Source: Mycolicibacterium senegalense (GTDB lineage Bacteria > Actinomycetota > Actinomycetes > Mycobacteriales > Mycobacteriaceae). From it: a stretch of 64,000 nucleotides of DNA. The notes under the pieces were generated by a model, which was not told the origin of the DNA, ran no database searches, and saw nothing but the letters and a program-made list of their open reading frames with translations. Shown piece by piece: positions 17,508 through 28,428 of this stretch. How positions within the stretch are numbered: the stretch's first letter is position 1; every line of letters begins with the position of its first letter. The DNA lies in the NCBI RefSeq assembly GCF_019645875.1, contig NZ_CP081000.1:2914001-2978000 (forward strand), given 5' to 3'. The position numbers were made by a program, and so were the translations under genes.

Positions 17508-19661
17508 ATGACTACAACTGCCGGCGCCGAGCGCGTCGCACCGCCCAGAAGAACGCACCGGCGCGTGCTGTCGCGGATCAGCATCCAGTCCAAGCTGCTG
17601 GTCATGCTGCTGGTCACCAGCATTTTGTCGGCGGCCGTCGTCGGCGCCATCGGATACCAGTCCGGGCGATCATCGCTTCGTCAGTCGGTGTTCGACCGGC
17701 TGACCGAAGTCCGGGAGTCGCAAACCCGCCAGCTGGAATCCAAGTTCGCCGACCTCGAGGATTCGCTGATCGTCTACACCCGGGGTACGACGACCGTCGA
17801 GGCCGTGGAGGCGTTCTCCGCCGGCTTCGGTCAGCTGACCAACTCGACCACCACCCCGCAACAGTGGCAGTCGATCGTCGACTACTACAACACCCAGTTC
17901 AAGCCGGTCGAACAGCGACAGACCGGTGACACGGTGGACGTGTCGCGGCTGTTGCCCACGTCCAACGCCCAGAAATACCTGCAGGCCAACTACACCGCAC
18001 CGCTCGCCGACCCCGAGAAGGCCATTCGGGTCGACGACGCCAGGGACGGCAGCGCATGGTCGGCCGCGAATGCCAGATTCAACGACTACTTCCGTGAGAT
18101 CGTCGAACGTTTCCAGTTCGAGGATGCGCTGTTGCTCGACACCGTCGGCAACGTCGTCTACACCGCCTACAAGGGCATCGATCTCGGCACCAACATCGTC
18201 ACCGGGCCCTACCGGCAGAGCCGGCTGCGCGACGCCTACGAGAAGACCCTGGCCTCCAACACCGTCGACTACGTCGGGGTCACCGACTTCGGTGACTACC
18301 AGCCGGCCGACGAGCCCACGGCCTGGATGATGGCCCCGGTCGGGCCGGTCGGCCGGGTCGAAGGGGTACTGGCGCTGCAGTTCCCGATCTCCAAGATCAA
18401 CCGCCTCATGACGGCCGACCAGCAATGGGAAGCCGCCGGAATGGGCGCGACGGGCGAGACCTTCGTGGTCGGCCCCGATGGTTTGATGCGGTCGGATTCG
18501 CGGTTGTTCCTGGAGAACCCCGAGAAGTTCGAGCGGGATGTGATCGATGCCGGAACACCGCCGGCAGTGGCCGCGAAATCACTGGCCCAACACGGGACCA
18601 CCTTGGTCCAGCCGGTGGAGACAACAGCCACCCGGTTGGCCTCACGCGGCCAGAGCGGCACCGTGATCGAGGACGACTACCTGGGTAACGACACGCTGCA
18701 GGCCTACGCGCCGGTCGACCTGCACGGGCTGAACTGGTCGATCATCGCCAAGATCGACACGGCCGAGGCGTTCGCGCCGGTGGCGACGTTCACCCGGACG
18801 CTGGTGCTCTCGACCGTGGTCATCACCTTCATCGTCTGTCTGGCCGCGATGTTCCTGGCCCGGTTGTTCGTCCGGCCGCTGCGCCGGCTCGAAGCCGGTG
18901 CTCAGCAGATCGGAGCGGGCGACTACGACATCACGCTTCCGGTGCAGTCCAGGGACGAGTTCGGTGATCTGACAACGGCCTTCAACGACATGAGCCGCAA
19001 CCTGGCGATCAAGGAGGATCTGCTCGCCGAGCAACGTCGCGAGAACGACCGGCTGCTGCGCACCCTCATGCCGGAATCTGTGGTGCAGCGCTACCGCGAC
19101 GGTGAGGAGACCATCGCGCAGGACCACCACAACGTGACGGTCCTGTTCGCCGACACCGTCGGGTTGGATGAGCTGACGTCCGAGATGCCTTCGGAGGAAG
19201 CGCTGGCCATCGTCAACCGCCTGGTGCACCAATTCGACGCTGCCGCCGACGATCTCGGGGTGGAGCGCGTACGCACCCTGCGCAACGGATACTGGGCCAG
19301 CTCCGGGCTGAGCGTGCCGCGGCTCGACAATGTCCGCCGTACGGTCGACTTCGCGCTCGAGATGCAGCGCATCATCGAACGGTTCAACAACGAGGCCGGG
19401 ACCGATCTTCAGCTGCGCGCGGGAATCGACACCGGAGCGGTCAGTAGCGGCCTGGTCGGGCGGTCGAACCTGGCCTACGACATGTGGGGGTCGGCGGTCA
19501 ACCTCGCCTACCGGGTTCAGCGAGGATCGCCGCAGCCCGGCGTGTACGTCACCGAGCGGGTTTACGACGTGATGGGCGATACCCGTGACCTCGAACCGGC
19601 CGGGACCGTTGTGGTCGACGGCGCCGAAGAGCCGATCTGGCAACTACAGGACCGGCGATGA
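17508..19661 (+). CDS. Membrane receptor with Cache-like sensor, HAMP and class III cyclase domain (Rv2435c-like)
   Basis: A 717-residue inner-membrane protein: cytoplasmic N-tail, TM1 about residues 30-50, a large extracytoplasmic sensor to about 420, TM2 about 425-450, HAMP about 450-505, then a cyclase domain from about 540. In the cyclase domain the first metal aspartate is kept (Asp549 in LFADTVG), but the second metal site, normally G-D-A-Y, reads R-N-G-Y with Asn593. The substrate lysine position holds an arginine. Asp658, Asn665 and Arg669 of the last motif are kept. Catalysis may thus be weak or altered. The ATGA overlap with the downstream channel shows translational coupling, as I recall for Rv2435c/Rv2434c. 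Confidence 0.88.
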   Translation: MTTTAGAERVAPPRRTHRRVLSRISIQSKLLVMLLVTSILSAAVVGAIGYQSGRSSLRQSVFDRLTEVRESQTRQLESKFADLEDSLIVYTRGTTTVEAVEAFSAGFGQLTNSTTTPQQWQSIVDYYNTQFKPVEQRQTGDTVDVSRLLPTSNAQKYLQANYTAPLADPEKAIRVDDARDGSAWSAANARFNDYFREIVERFQFEDALLLDTVGNVVYTAYKGIDLGTNIVTGPYRQSRLRDAYEKTLASNTVDYVGVTDFGDYQPADEPTAWMMAPVGPVGRVEGVLALQFPISKINRLMTADQQWEAAGMGATGETFVVGPDGLMRSDSRLFLENPEKFERDVIDAGTPPAVAAKSLAQHGTTLVQPVETTATRLASRGQSGTVIEDDYLGNDTLQAYAPVDLHGLNWSIIAKIDTAEAFAPVATFTRTLVLSTVVITFIVCLAAMFLARLFVRPLRRLEAGAQQIGAGDYDITLPVQSRDEFGDLTTAFNDMSRNLAIKEDLLAEQRRENDRLLRTLMPESVVQRYRDGEETIAQDHHNVTVLFADTVGLDELTSEMPSEEALAIVNRLVHQFDAAADDLGVERVRTLRNGYWASSGLSVPRLDNVRRTVDFALEMQRIIERFNNEAGTDLQLRAGIDTGAVSSGLVGRSNLAYDMWGSAVNLAYRVQRGSPQPGVYVTERVYDVMGDTRDLEPAGTVVVDGAEEPIWQLQDRR

Positions 19662-21058
19662 GCGCTGTGCTCGACGCTCCCTGGTTCTACTGGGCGATCG
19701 GAGTGGCGATCGGTTTCCCGGTCTGCCTGGTACTGCTCACCGAACTGCACAGCACACTGCGCCGCCGCGGCAGCTTCCTGGCGGGCCCGGTCCATCTGGT
19801 GCGCACCTACATCCTGCCGCTGGGCGCGCTGCTGATCCTGCTGATCCAGGCCATGCAGATCTCCGGCGAAGCCACACCGGTACGGATCGTGGCGACGGTG
19901 TTCGGATTCGTCGTCCTGGTCCTGCTGCTGTCCGGACTCAACGCAACCGTGTTCCAGGGCGCCCCGGAAGGCAGCTGGCGCAAGCGGATTCCGTCGATCT
20001 TCCTCGACGTGGCCCGCTTCGCGCTGATCGCCATCGGCGTCGGCCTGATCTTCGCCTACATCTGGGGCGCCAACATCGGCGGCCTCTTCACGGCCCTCGG
20101 CGTCTCCTCGATCGTGCTGGGCCTGGCCCTGCAGAACTCGGTCGGCCAGATCATCTCAGGGCTCCTGGTGCTCTTCGAGCAGCCGTTCCAACTCGGCGAC
20201 TGGGTCGATGCGCCGTCGGCGCGCGGCCGAGTCGTGGAGGTCAACTGGCGCGCAACGCATATCGACACCGGCAGCGGCCTGCAGGTGATCCCGAACTCTG
20301 TGCTGGCCGGAGCATCGTTCGCCAACCTGAGCCGACCGCCCGGGGCGCATACGATCACCGTGACGACGGTGTTCGCCGTCGACGACGCTCCCGACGAGGT
20401 CTGCCTCGTGCTCGATGAAGTGGCTCGGCGACTGCCTCAGGTACGCCGGGACGGCACGGTGTCGACCGTGGCGGCCGGGTCGTTGCAGTACAAGACCCAG
20501 ATCCCGCTGCATTCCCCCGCCGACGACTTCGCCGCCAGATCCACGTTCCTGCGCTGGACGTGGTATGCCGCGCGGCGTGCCGGTCTGCATCTCGACGAGG
20601 CCGAGGACGAGTTCGCGACCACCGAACGGGTCGAGCAGACGCTGCGCCTGATCGCACCGACACTGCGGCTGAGCCCGGAGGACCAGACCGACCTGTTGGC
20701 TCATACCCGTCTGGCCCGGTACGGAGCGGGCGAGATCATCCAGGTGGTCGGCCAGGTGCCCAAGGTGATGACCTTCATCGTCGCCGGAACGGTACAGCTC
20801 GCGGTGGCCGACACGGACGACAGTTCCGTCCCGGTCCTCACGGTGGAGAAGGGTGACTTCCTCGGTCAGACGGCCCTGACCCGTGAACCGGTCACCACGA
20901 CCGCGTACGCGCTGACCGAGGTGACCGTCGCGCAGTTCGACCGCGACTGCATCGAAGATCTGGTGTCGCGAAAGCCGGTACTGCTGCAGGACATCGGCCG
21001 GGCGATCGAGCAACGACGCGCCAACGTCAAGCAGGCGCTCCTGGCTGTCGGCCGCTGA
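19658..21058 (+). CDS. MscS-family channel with C-terminal cyclic-nucleotide-binding-like domain (Rv2434c-like)
   Basis: A 466-residue inner-membrane protein. About three N-terminal helices precede the MscS pore and beta domain, seen as GLALQNSVGQIISGLLVLFE and QPFQLGDWVD. A C-terminal cNMP-binding fold begins around residue 345 (LARYGAGEIIQVVGQVPK). Its phosphate-binding cassette is degenerate: canonical G-E-x-A-L-x-x-x-x-P-R-x-A-T reads G-Q-T-A-L-T-R-E-P-V-T-T-T, with Gln404 for Glu and Val412 for Arg. Canonical cAMP/cGMP binding is therefore doubtful. Coupled by overlapping start/stop to the cyclase-like receptor, so the pair probably forms one sensor-channel unit, perhaps for osmotic stress. 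Confidence 0.88.
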   Translation: MSAVLDAPWFYWAIGVAIGFPVCLVLLTELHSTLRRRGSFLAGPVHLVRTYILPLGALLILLIQAMQISGEATPVRIVATVFGFVVLVLLLSGLNATVFQGAPEGSWRKRIPSIFLDVARFALIAIGVGLIFAYIWGANIGGLFTALGVSSIVLGLALQNSVGQIISGLLVLFEQPFQLGDWVDAPSARGRVVEVNWRATHIDTGSGLQVIPNSVLAGASFANLSRPPGAHTITVTTVFAVDDAPDEVCLVLDEVARRLPQVRRDGTVSTVAAGSLQYKTQIPLHSPADDFAARSTFLRWTWYAARRAGLHLDEAEDEFATTERVEQTLRLIAPTLRLSPEDQTDLLAHTRLARYGAGEIIQVVGQVPKVMTFIVAGTVQLAVADTDDSSVPVLTVEKGDFLGQTALTREPVTTTAYALTEVTVAQFDRDCIEDLVSRKPVLLQDIGRAIEQRRANVKQALLAVGR

Positions 21059-21103
21059 GCCTTGGGCAAAACGGTCTCGGCGCCGAGTTCCAACCGTTAG
21101 TAA

Positions 21104-22216
<1,113 letters not shown>

Positions 22217-22229
22217 AGACCATCCACCC

Positions 22230-22265
22230 AGGGAGCCTGTCGTCAACCCCAACGGCAGGCTCCCT
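22230..22265 (+). terminator. Hairpin terminator after fbpC
   Basis: AGGGAGCCTG (22230-22239) pairs with CAGGCTCCCT (22256-22265), with extra pairing toward the loop. No T-run follows, as is common for mycobacterial terminators. Confidence 0.7.
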
Positions 22266-22292
22266 GCTCGTGTGCGGGGTAGGTTTGTACCG

Positions 22293-23831
22293 ATGGCCCG
22301 GTCCTCGGCGAGTGCGTCACCCAATGTGCGGATGCTCGGCGGAATTGCCGCCGCCGCGGTGTCACTCGGGGTGGCTCAGGCCGTGGCCGTTCCGTTCCCC
22401 CCGCAAGCCGAGCCGCGCAACGCGGTGGGGGCAGCGGTAGTCGACCTGACGCCGGGTCCGGTCAAAGAGTTCGTGATTCAGGCACTCGGCGGTCTGGACA
22501 AACTCTTCCTGGGTGTCGCGGTACTGGTGGTGATCGCCGTGATCGCCGCTCTGGCCGCGACATACGAGACCCGGCACCGCCCGATCGGCAGCGCGATCTT
22601 CGTCGCCGCGGGTCTGCTCGGCTGCGCGGCGGTGCTCTCGCGGCCGGGGGCCACCCTGCCCGGCATCGTGCCGACGCTGGTGGGCACCGCGGCAGGGGTG
22701 GCGGTGCTGCGACTGCTCGTGCGCCTGTGGACCGCCCCCGACGATGATGCCGAACGTGTCGACACCACCAGACGGGCATGGTTGGCCACCGCCGGCATAC
22801 TCGGATTCGGCGTGGCGAGCGGGCTGCTCGGTATCGTGGTCGCCCGGTTGACCAGTTCGGTGGCAGCAGAACGCGACACCTTGGCCATCCCCCGCCCACG
22901 CGTCCCCGCTCCGCCGATACCGCCCGGTGTGCAGCCGAAAGGCGTTGCCCTGCCGAGCTTCATCACCGACGCCGGTGACTTCTACCGCGTCGATACCGCA
23001 CTTGTCGTGCCGCAGGTGAGCCGCGACGAATGGCGATTACGCATCCACGGCATGGTCGATCGGGAGATCACCTACAGTTTCGACGATCTGACCCGCTTCG
23101 AGGTGGTCGAGAAGGCCATCACACTGACCTGTGTATCCAATCCCGTTGGCGGCGACCTGATCTCGACGGGAACGTGGACGGGCTACCGGGTGGCCGATCT
23201 GCTACGGGCCGCCGGCGTGCATCCCGACGCCGACATGGTGCTGTCCACCTCGGTGGACGGGTTCACCGTGGGCACCCCGGCGGACGCTCTCGTCACCGGC
23301 GACGACGCGCTGTTGGCCATCGGGCTCAACGGACAACCGCTACCGGTGGCACACGGTTATCCCGCCCGTCTGGTGGTGGCCGGACTCTACGGCTACGTGT
23401 CGGCCACCAAATGGGTCACGGACCTGGAACTGACCCGCTTCGACCGGGCCGAGGCGTACTGGACCAGACAAGGCTGGGCCCCGCGCGGACCGATCAAGAC
23501 CGAGTCGCGAATCGACGTGCCGCGCAACGGTCAGACTCTGCCGGTCGGACCGACCACCTTCGGCGGCGTGGCGTGGGCGCAGAATCGCGGAGTCCGCGGC
23601 GTGGAAGTCCGAATCGACGACGGCCCATGGCTATCCGCCGAACTCGGGGACGCGTACTCCAACCAGACGTGGCGGTTGTGGAGCGTGCCCTGGCAGGCGA
23701 CCGGCCCGGGCCGGCACACGCTCACCGTGCGCGCCACCGACAACACCGGCGCGGTCCAGACCTCAGACCAAGCCCCCACCGTGCCCGACGGCGCGACCGG
23801 TTGGCATTCGGTGAACTTCAGCGTCGCCTAG
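22293..23831 (+). CDS. Membrane-anchored molybdopterin-dependent oxidoreductase (sulfite-oxidase fold)
   Basis: A 512-residue protein with about four to five N-terminal membrane segments (residues 8-200) followed by an extracytoplasmic sulfite-oxidase-type molybdopterin domain. The molybdenum cysteine is Cys280 in TLTCVSNPVGG. The C-terminal part (VEVRIDDGPW, WRLWSVPW) is the dimerisation domain. Resembles Rv0218-type proteins whose substrate is not known to me. The ATG at 22293 gives MARSS; an upstream start at 22272 lies in the fbpC terminator region. Molybdate genes modBC are also in the window, 26 kb away. Shares CTAG stops with the convergent small membrane gene. Confidence 0.88.
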   Translation: MARSSASASPNVRMLGGIAAAAVSLGVAQAVAVPFPPQAEPRNAVGAAVVDLTPGPVKEFVIQALGGLDKLFLGVAVLVVIAVIAALAATYETRHRPIGSAIFVAAGLLGCAAVLSRPGATLPGIVPTLVGTAAGVAVLRLLVRLWTAPDDDAERVDTTRRAWLATAGILGFGVASGLLGIVVARLTSSVAAERDTLAIPRPRVPAPPIPPGVQPKGVALPSFITDAGDFYRVDTALVVPQVSRDEWRLRIHGMVDREITYSFDDLTRFEVVEKAITLTCVSNPVGGDLISTGTWTGYRVADLLRAAGVHPDADMVLSTSVDGFTVGTPADALVTGDDALLAIGLNGQPLPVAHGYPARLVVAGLYGYVSATKWVTDLELTRFDRAEAYWTRQGWAPRGPIKTESRIDVPRNGQTLPVGPTTFGGVAWAQNRGVRGVEVRIDDGPWLSAELGDAYSNQTWRLWSVPWQATGPGRHTLTVRATDNTGAVQTSDQAPTVPDGATGWHSVNFSVA

Positions 23832-24025
23832 CCCTTGAGCTTGCGCCAACTGAGCACGGAGATCACGACACCGATCACCGCGGTGATCGGCCCGATGACC
23901 GACCACGTGGTGGTGTTGCTCATCGGACTGCCCTGCAACACACCGAAACCCTGCAGCGCCCAGATCAGCCCGAACAGCGCCACGATCACACCGACCGCGA
24001 ACGTCACGACATATCCCCTGTTCAT
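23828..24025 (-). CDS. Small two-helix membrane protein
   Basis: A 65-residue protein with two predicted membrane helices, VVTFAVGVIVALFGLIWAL and WSVIGPITAVIGVVISVL, and a basic tail WRKLKG. Similar short DUF-type proteins are common in mycobacteria. No function can be assigned. It shares overlapping TAG stops with the molybdopterin gene. Confidence 0.7.
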   Translation of the reverse strand: MNRGYVVTFAVGVIVALFGLIWALQGFGVLQGSPMSNTTTWSVIGPITAVIGVVISVLSWRKLKG

Positions 24026-24056
24026 GAGTGGATGCTACGTCGCGGCCGAGACGCGG

Positions 24057-24972
24057 TCAGGGAACAAGCACCAATTTCCCTCTGGTATGGCGCTTTTCCA
24101 GCTCGGTGTAGGCGGCTTGGACGTCGTCGAGGGCGAACACCCCGGCGATCGGTACCTCGAGTTCGCCGGTGGCGGCGAGGTCCGCCAGTTCGGCGATCAC
24201 CGCGATGTCGGCCCCCTCGGCATTCCCGGCACTCTGGACGCCGTACTGCTCGATCGCACCGAAATCGATGATGGTGTCGACGCGTTCGGCAGCCACCCCC
24301 AAGTCTTCAACGGCCAGCTTCACGTATCCGCCGCCGAAGAAATCGAGGAACGCGTCCACGCGGCCCGACGGCGATGCGGCGCGCAGCCGGGTGGCCAGAC
24401 CGTCACCGTAGTTCACCGGTATCACGCCGAACCCGGTCAGCCAGTCGTCGTTCCCGGGCCCGGCGATGCCGAGCACCGTCGCACCCGCCCGCCTGGCCAG
24501 TTGCACCGCGATGCTTCCGACACCACCGGCGGCCCCCGCGACCGCGACGGTGTCCCCGGGCCGCAGCCGCACCGCGCGCACGGCCGCATAGGCGGTGGCG
24601 CCCGCGACATAAAGCGATCCGGCCACTTCCCAGGACAGGCCCGCCGGTTTGCGCGCCAACTGGGTGGCCGGCACCGCCACATACTCGGCATGGCTGGCGC
24701 GCGAGTCGGTGAAGCCGAGGACCTCGTCGCCGACCTGGAACTGCGCCACCCCGGACCCGAGTTCGGCCACCACGCCGGCGAGGTCACTGCCCTGCCCGGA
24801 GGGGAACGTGGCCGGGAACCGATCGTGCAACGCGCCCCGCCGGATCATGGCCTCACCGGGGGTTGATGCCGGCTGCGCGCACCTTCACGAGTACCTCGCC
24901 CGCGGCCGGAGCGGGCCGCGGCACATCGCGCACCTGCAGTACGTCTATGCCGCCGTATTCATCGAACTGCAC
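24057..24972 (-). pseudogene. Zinc-independent NADPH:quinone oxidoreductase-like MDR protein, frameshifted
   Basis: The intact part, beginning MIRRGALHDRF, is a medium-chain reductase with the cofactor motif AVAGAAGGVGSIAVQLA and no zinc ligands. Upstream, from a GTG at 24972 with AGGAG 7 bp before it, the family N-terminus is readable (VQFDEYGGIDVLQVRDVPRP to AAGINP) but hits a stop. The break is at a run of five G on the plus strand (24858-24862); with four, the frame reads INPGEAMIRRG and gives a normal 304-residue enzyme. Either a real inactivating indel or a homopolymer sequencing error. Divergent from lon. Confidence 0.75.
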
Positions 24973-25138
24973 AACTTTGCTCCTGTTCCCTACGACCGAT
25001 CACCCGGCCGAAACATTCCGCCGTGCCACATTTCGCTCTCAGCGATGTGGGGCATCGACTTGCCGATCGGGAAGTTGATCCGGGAACAAACCGAAGCCTG
25101 ACAGAGTTGAGCGCATCAGACTGAACTTTGGAGGTTTG

Positions 25139-27463
25139 ATGCCTGAACCAATCGCAGTGCCCGTTTTGTTCTTGAGCGAGCCGATCGTGCTGCCGGGAAT
25201 GGTGGTGCCCGTCGAACTCGACGATGCCGCCCGCGCCGCCGTCGACGCCGCCCAGGCCAGCGAATCCGGCAAGCTGCTCATCGCCCCGCGCCTGGACGAT
25301 CGCTACCCCACCCACGGTGTGATCGCGTCGATCGTGCAGGTCGGGCGCATGCCAGGCGGTACGGAAGCCGCCGTCGTCCGCGGGGAACACCGTGCCCACA
25401 TCGGTTCCGGAACCACCGGGCCGGGCGCGGCCCTATGGGTCGAGGTGGATCAAGCCGCCGAACCCGAATCGGTGACCGACGACACCAAGGCGCTGGCCGC
25501 CGAGTACAAGAAGCTGCTGCTGGCCATGCTGCAGCGGCGCGAGGCCTGGCAGATCGTCGACGTGGTCAACAAGATCACCGACCCGTCGGCCCTGGCCGAC
25601 ACGGCCGGTTACGCCTCGTACCTGACCGACGTGCAGAAGCGCGAACTGCTGGAGACCGAGGACGTCAGTCGTCGCCTCAGCCTGCTCGTGGAATGGACCG
25701 GCGATCATCTGGCCGAGGTCGAGGTCAACGACAAGATCGCCGAGGACGTCCGGGCCGGGATGGACAAGCAGCAGAAGGAATTCCTGCTGCGCCAGCAGTT
25801 GGCGGCCATCCGCAAGGAGCTGGGCGAAGGCGAACCCGAGGGCTCAGACGACTACCGGGCCCGCGTCGAGGCCGCCGACCTTCCAGAGAAGGTGCGGGAG
25901 GCCGCGCTGCGCGAGGTCGGCAAGCTGGAACGCTCCAGCGACCAGAGCCCTGAGGGCGGCTGGATCCGGACCTGGCTGGACACCGTGCTGGACCTGCCGT
26001 GGAACGTGCGGACCGAGGACTCGACCGACCTCAAGGGCGCTCGCGAAATCCTGGACGCCGACCACCACGGGCTGGACGACGTCAAGGACCGCATCGTCGA
26101 GTACCTGGCCGTCCGGGCCCGCCGGGCCCAGCGCGGCATGGCCGTCGTCGGCGGCCGCGGGTCGGGTGCCGTGATGGTGCTGGCCGGCCCGCCCGGGGTC
26201 GGCAAGACCTCGCTCGGTGAGTCCGTCGCCCGCGCGCTGGGCCGCAAGTTCGTGCGGGTCGCGCTGGGCGGTGTGCGCGACGAGGCCGAGATCCGTGGCC
26301 ACCGGCGTACCTACGTCGGCGCGCTGCCGGGCCGCGTCGTGCGGGCCATCGGCGAGGCGGGTTCGATGAATCCCGTTGTGCTGCTGGACGAGATCGACAA
26401 GGTGGGCTCTGACTACCGGGGTGACCCCTCGGCAGCGCTGCTCGAGGTGCTGGACCCGGCGCAGAACCACACGTTCCGCGACCACTACCTGGAGCTGGAC
26501 CTGGACCTGTCCGACGTGGTGTTCCTGGCGACGGCCAACGTCATCGAGAACATCCCGTCGGCGCTGCTGGACCGGATGGAGCTGATCCAGCTCGACGGCT
26601 ACACCGAGGACGACAAGGTCGCCATCGCCCGCGACTACCTGCTGCCCCGGCAGGCCGAACGGGCGGCCCTGACCGAGTCCGAGGTGACGGTGACCGATGC
26701 GGCACTGCGCAAGATCGCCGCGGACTACACCCGCGAACCAGGCGTGCGGCAATTCGAGCGGTTGCTGGCCAAGGCGTTGCGCAAGGTGACGACGAAGCTG
26801 GACTCGACAGATTCCCCCATCACGATTGATGAACCGAATCTGGAGGAGTACCTGGGCCGTCCACGGTTCACACCGGAATCCACCGAGCGCACCGCGGTGC
26901 CCGGTGTGGCGACCGGTCTGGCCGTCACCGGCCTGGGCGGCGACGTGCTCTACATCGAGGCGAACGGGAACGACGGAGAGCCGGGCCTGAAGCTGACCGG
27001 TCAGCTGGGTGACGTGATGAAGGAGTCGGCACAGATCGCGCTGTCCTACGTCCGTGCCCACGCCGAGCAGTTGGGCGTCGACCCGAAGACTCTCGACCGC
27101 CAGATCCACGTGCACGTGCCCGCGGGTGCGGTGCCCAAGGACGGTCCGTCGGCCGGCGTCACGATGGTCACCGCACTGGTGTCGATGGCCACCGGCCGAC
27201 AGGTGCGCGGCGACGTCGGCATGACCGGTGAGGTCACGCTCAACGGCCGGGTGCTACCGATCGGCGGCGTCAAGCAGAAGCTGCTCGCGGCGCAACGCGC
27301 CGGGCTGAAGACGGTCTTCATCCCGCACCGCAACGAGCCAGATCTGGATGAGGTTCCGGCCGAGGTGCTGGACGCCTTGGAGGTCAAACCGATGACCGAT
27401 GTCGCAGACATCATCGCCGAGGCGCTGGAACCGATCCGCGAGGGCGCATCGGTCGCCGCATAA
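25139..27463 (+). CDS. lon: ATP-dependent Lon protease
   Basis: A 774-residue homohexameric cytosolic protease that degrades misfolded and regulatory proteins. The N-terminal LON domain ([20 protein letters not shown]) runs to about residue 190, the AAA+ module has Walker A GPPGVGKT (350-357) and Walker [11 protein letters not shown], and the protease domain has the Ser671/Lys712 dyad in PKDGPSAGV and GGVKQKLL. Start ATG at 25139 is preferred to the TTG at 25136 because GGAGG ends 4 bp before it. M. tuberculosis lacks Lon while M. smegmatis has it, which supports a fast-growing species. A strong terminator follows. Confidence 0.96.
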   Translation: MPEPIAVPVLFLSEPIVLPGMVVPVELDDAARAAVDAAQASESGKLLIAPRLDDRYPTHGVIASIVQVGRMPGGTEAAVVRGEHRAHIGSGTTGPGAALWVEVDQAAEPESVTDDTKALAAEYKKLLLAMLQRREAWQIVDVVNKITDPSALADTAGYASYLTDVQKRELLETEDVSRRLSLLVEWTGDHLAEVEVNDKIAEDVRAGMDKQQKEFLLRQQLAAIRKELGEGEPEGSDDYRARVEAADLPEKVREAALREVGKLERSSDQSPEGGWIRTWLDTVLDLPWNVRTEDSTDLKGAREILDADHHGLDDVKDRIVEYLAVRARRAQRGMAVVGGRGSGAVMVLAGPPGVGKTSLGESVARALGRKFVRVALGGVRDEAEIRGHRRTYVGALPGRVVRAIGEAGSMNPVVLLDEIDKVGSDYRGDPSAALLEVLDPAQNHTFRDHYLELDLDLSDVVFLATANVIENIPSALLDRMELIQLDGYTEDDKVAIARDYLLPRQAERAALTESEVTVTDAALRKIAADYTREPGVRQFERLLAKALRKVTTKLDSTDSPITIDEPNLEEYLGRPRFTPESTERTAVPGVATGLAVTGLGGDVLYIEANGNDGEPGLKLTGQLGDVMKESAQIALSYVRAHAEQLGVDPKTLDRQIHVHVPAGAVPKDGPSAGVTMVTALVSMATGRQVRGDVGMTGEVTLNGRVLPIGGVKQKLLAAQRAGLKTVFIPHRNEPDLDEVPAEVLDALEVKPMTDVADIIAEALEPIREGASVAA

Positions 27464-27490
27464 GCAGCCGACTGGCTCGCCATCGACAGA

Positions 27491-27537
27491 CCGTCCGCCG
27501 TTGTGACTCCCGAAGTCGCAACGGCGGACGGTTTATT
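27491..27537 (+). terminator. Intrinsic terminator after lon
   Basis: CCGTCCGCCGTTG (27491-27503) pairs with CAACGGCGGACGG (27519-27531), followed by TTTATTT. This is the most classical intrinsic terminator in the window. Confidence 0.88.
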
Positions 27538-27565
27538 TGTCGGCATTCTGGTCAATCTGGCCGCG

Positions 27566-28357
27566 ATGGACGAAAGCGAGCTCGACCAGTGGGATCCCGC
27601 CGTCACCCGACAGATGAGGTCGTTGGCGGGACCGATCGCGAAGTGGTGGTTCCGCTCCGAGGTTCGCGGCCTGGAGAACATTCCGGACGACGGCGGTGCG
27701 CTGGTGGTCTCGAATCACTCCGGCGGAATGCTGACGCCCGATGTCCTGGTCTTCGCGCCGGAGTTCTACCGCCACTTCGGCTACGGCCGTCCGCTCTACA
27801 CCCTGGCCCATTACGGGGTGCTGCTCGGGCCGACCGGCGATATGTTCCGGCGACTCGGAGTGATCCACGCCAGCCGGCAGAACGCCGCCGCGGCCCTGGA
27901 TTCGGGTGCTGTGGTGCTGGTGTTTCCCGGCGGCGATTACGACGTCTACCGACCCACCGCTGAGGCGAACACCATCGATTTCAACGGGCGGACCGGATAC
28001 GTGCGGACCGCGCTGACCGCAGGTGTCCCGATCGTGCCGACCGTGTCGATCGGCGCCCAGGAAAGCCAGCTGTTCCTGACCCGGGGCAACTGGCTGGCCA
28101 AGCGACTCGGGCTGCCTCGCATCCGGCTGGACATCTTGCCGGTGAGCATCGGCTTCCCTTTCGGCCTCAGCGTCCTCGTGCCGCCCAACCTGCCACTCCC
28201 CACCAAGATCGTCACCGAAGTCCTGCCTCCGATCGACATCACCGCACGCTTCGGCGCCGACCCTGATGTCCACGAGGTCGACGCCCACATCCGCGGCGTC
28301 ATGCAGACCGCACTCGACCGGCTGGCCGCGCAGCGACGCTTCCCCATCCTCGGCTGA
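27566..28357 (+). CDS. 1-acylglycerol-3-phosphate acyltransferase-like (PlsC family) protein
   Basis: A 263-residue acyltransferase-fold protein. It shows the substrate block VVSNHSGGMLTPD in place of the classical NHxxxxD, then VFPGGDYDVYRP, which fits the FPEG-type motif III as FPGG. The HxxxxD spacing is thus atypical, as in several mycobacterial homologues. Probably membrane-associated and active on lysophospholipids or related glycerol lipids. The ATG at 27566 is chosen because longer starts would begin inside the lon terminator. Confidence 0.8.
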   Translation: MDESELDQWDPAVTRQMRSLAGPIAKWWFRSEVRGLENIPDDGGALVVSNHSGGMLTPDVLVFAPEFYRHFGYGRPLYTLAHYGVLLGPTGDMFRRLGVIHASRQNAAAALDSGAVVLVFPGGDYDVYRPTAEANTIDFNGRTGYVRTALTAGVPIVPTVSIGAQESQLFLTRGNWLAKRLGLPRIRLDILPVSIGFPFGLSVLVPPNLPLPTKIVTEVLPPIDITARFGADPDVHEVDAHIRGVMQTALDRLAAQRRFPILG

Positions 28358-28428
28358 CAACCCGCCCGGGCCGACCAAAGGGAAGGCTGGGTGCAGCCGC
28401 GGCGGACAGACCTGCAATCCTTCACGGT

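Noticed and set aside
25106..25126. GTTGAGC-N7-ACTGAAC before lon, like an HspR (HAIR) site
   Set aside because: Only 10 of 14 arm positions fit, and Lon is not a known HspR target in all mycobacteria; too weak to call.
27503..27565. Upstream GTG start for the acyltransferase
   Set aside because: Would begin inside the lon terminator stem; the ATG at 27566 gives the natural protein.
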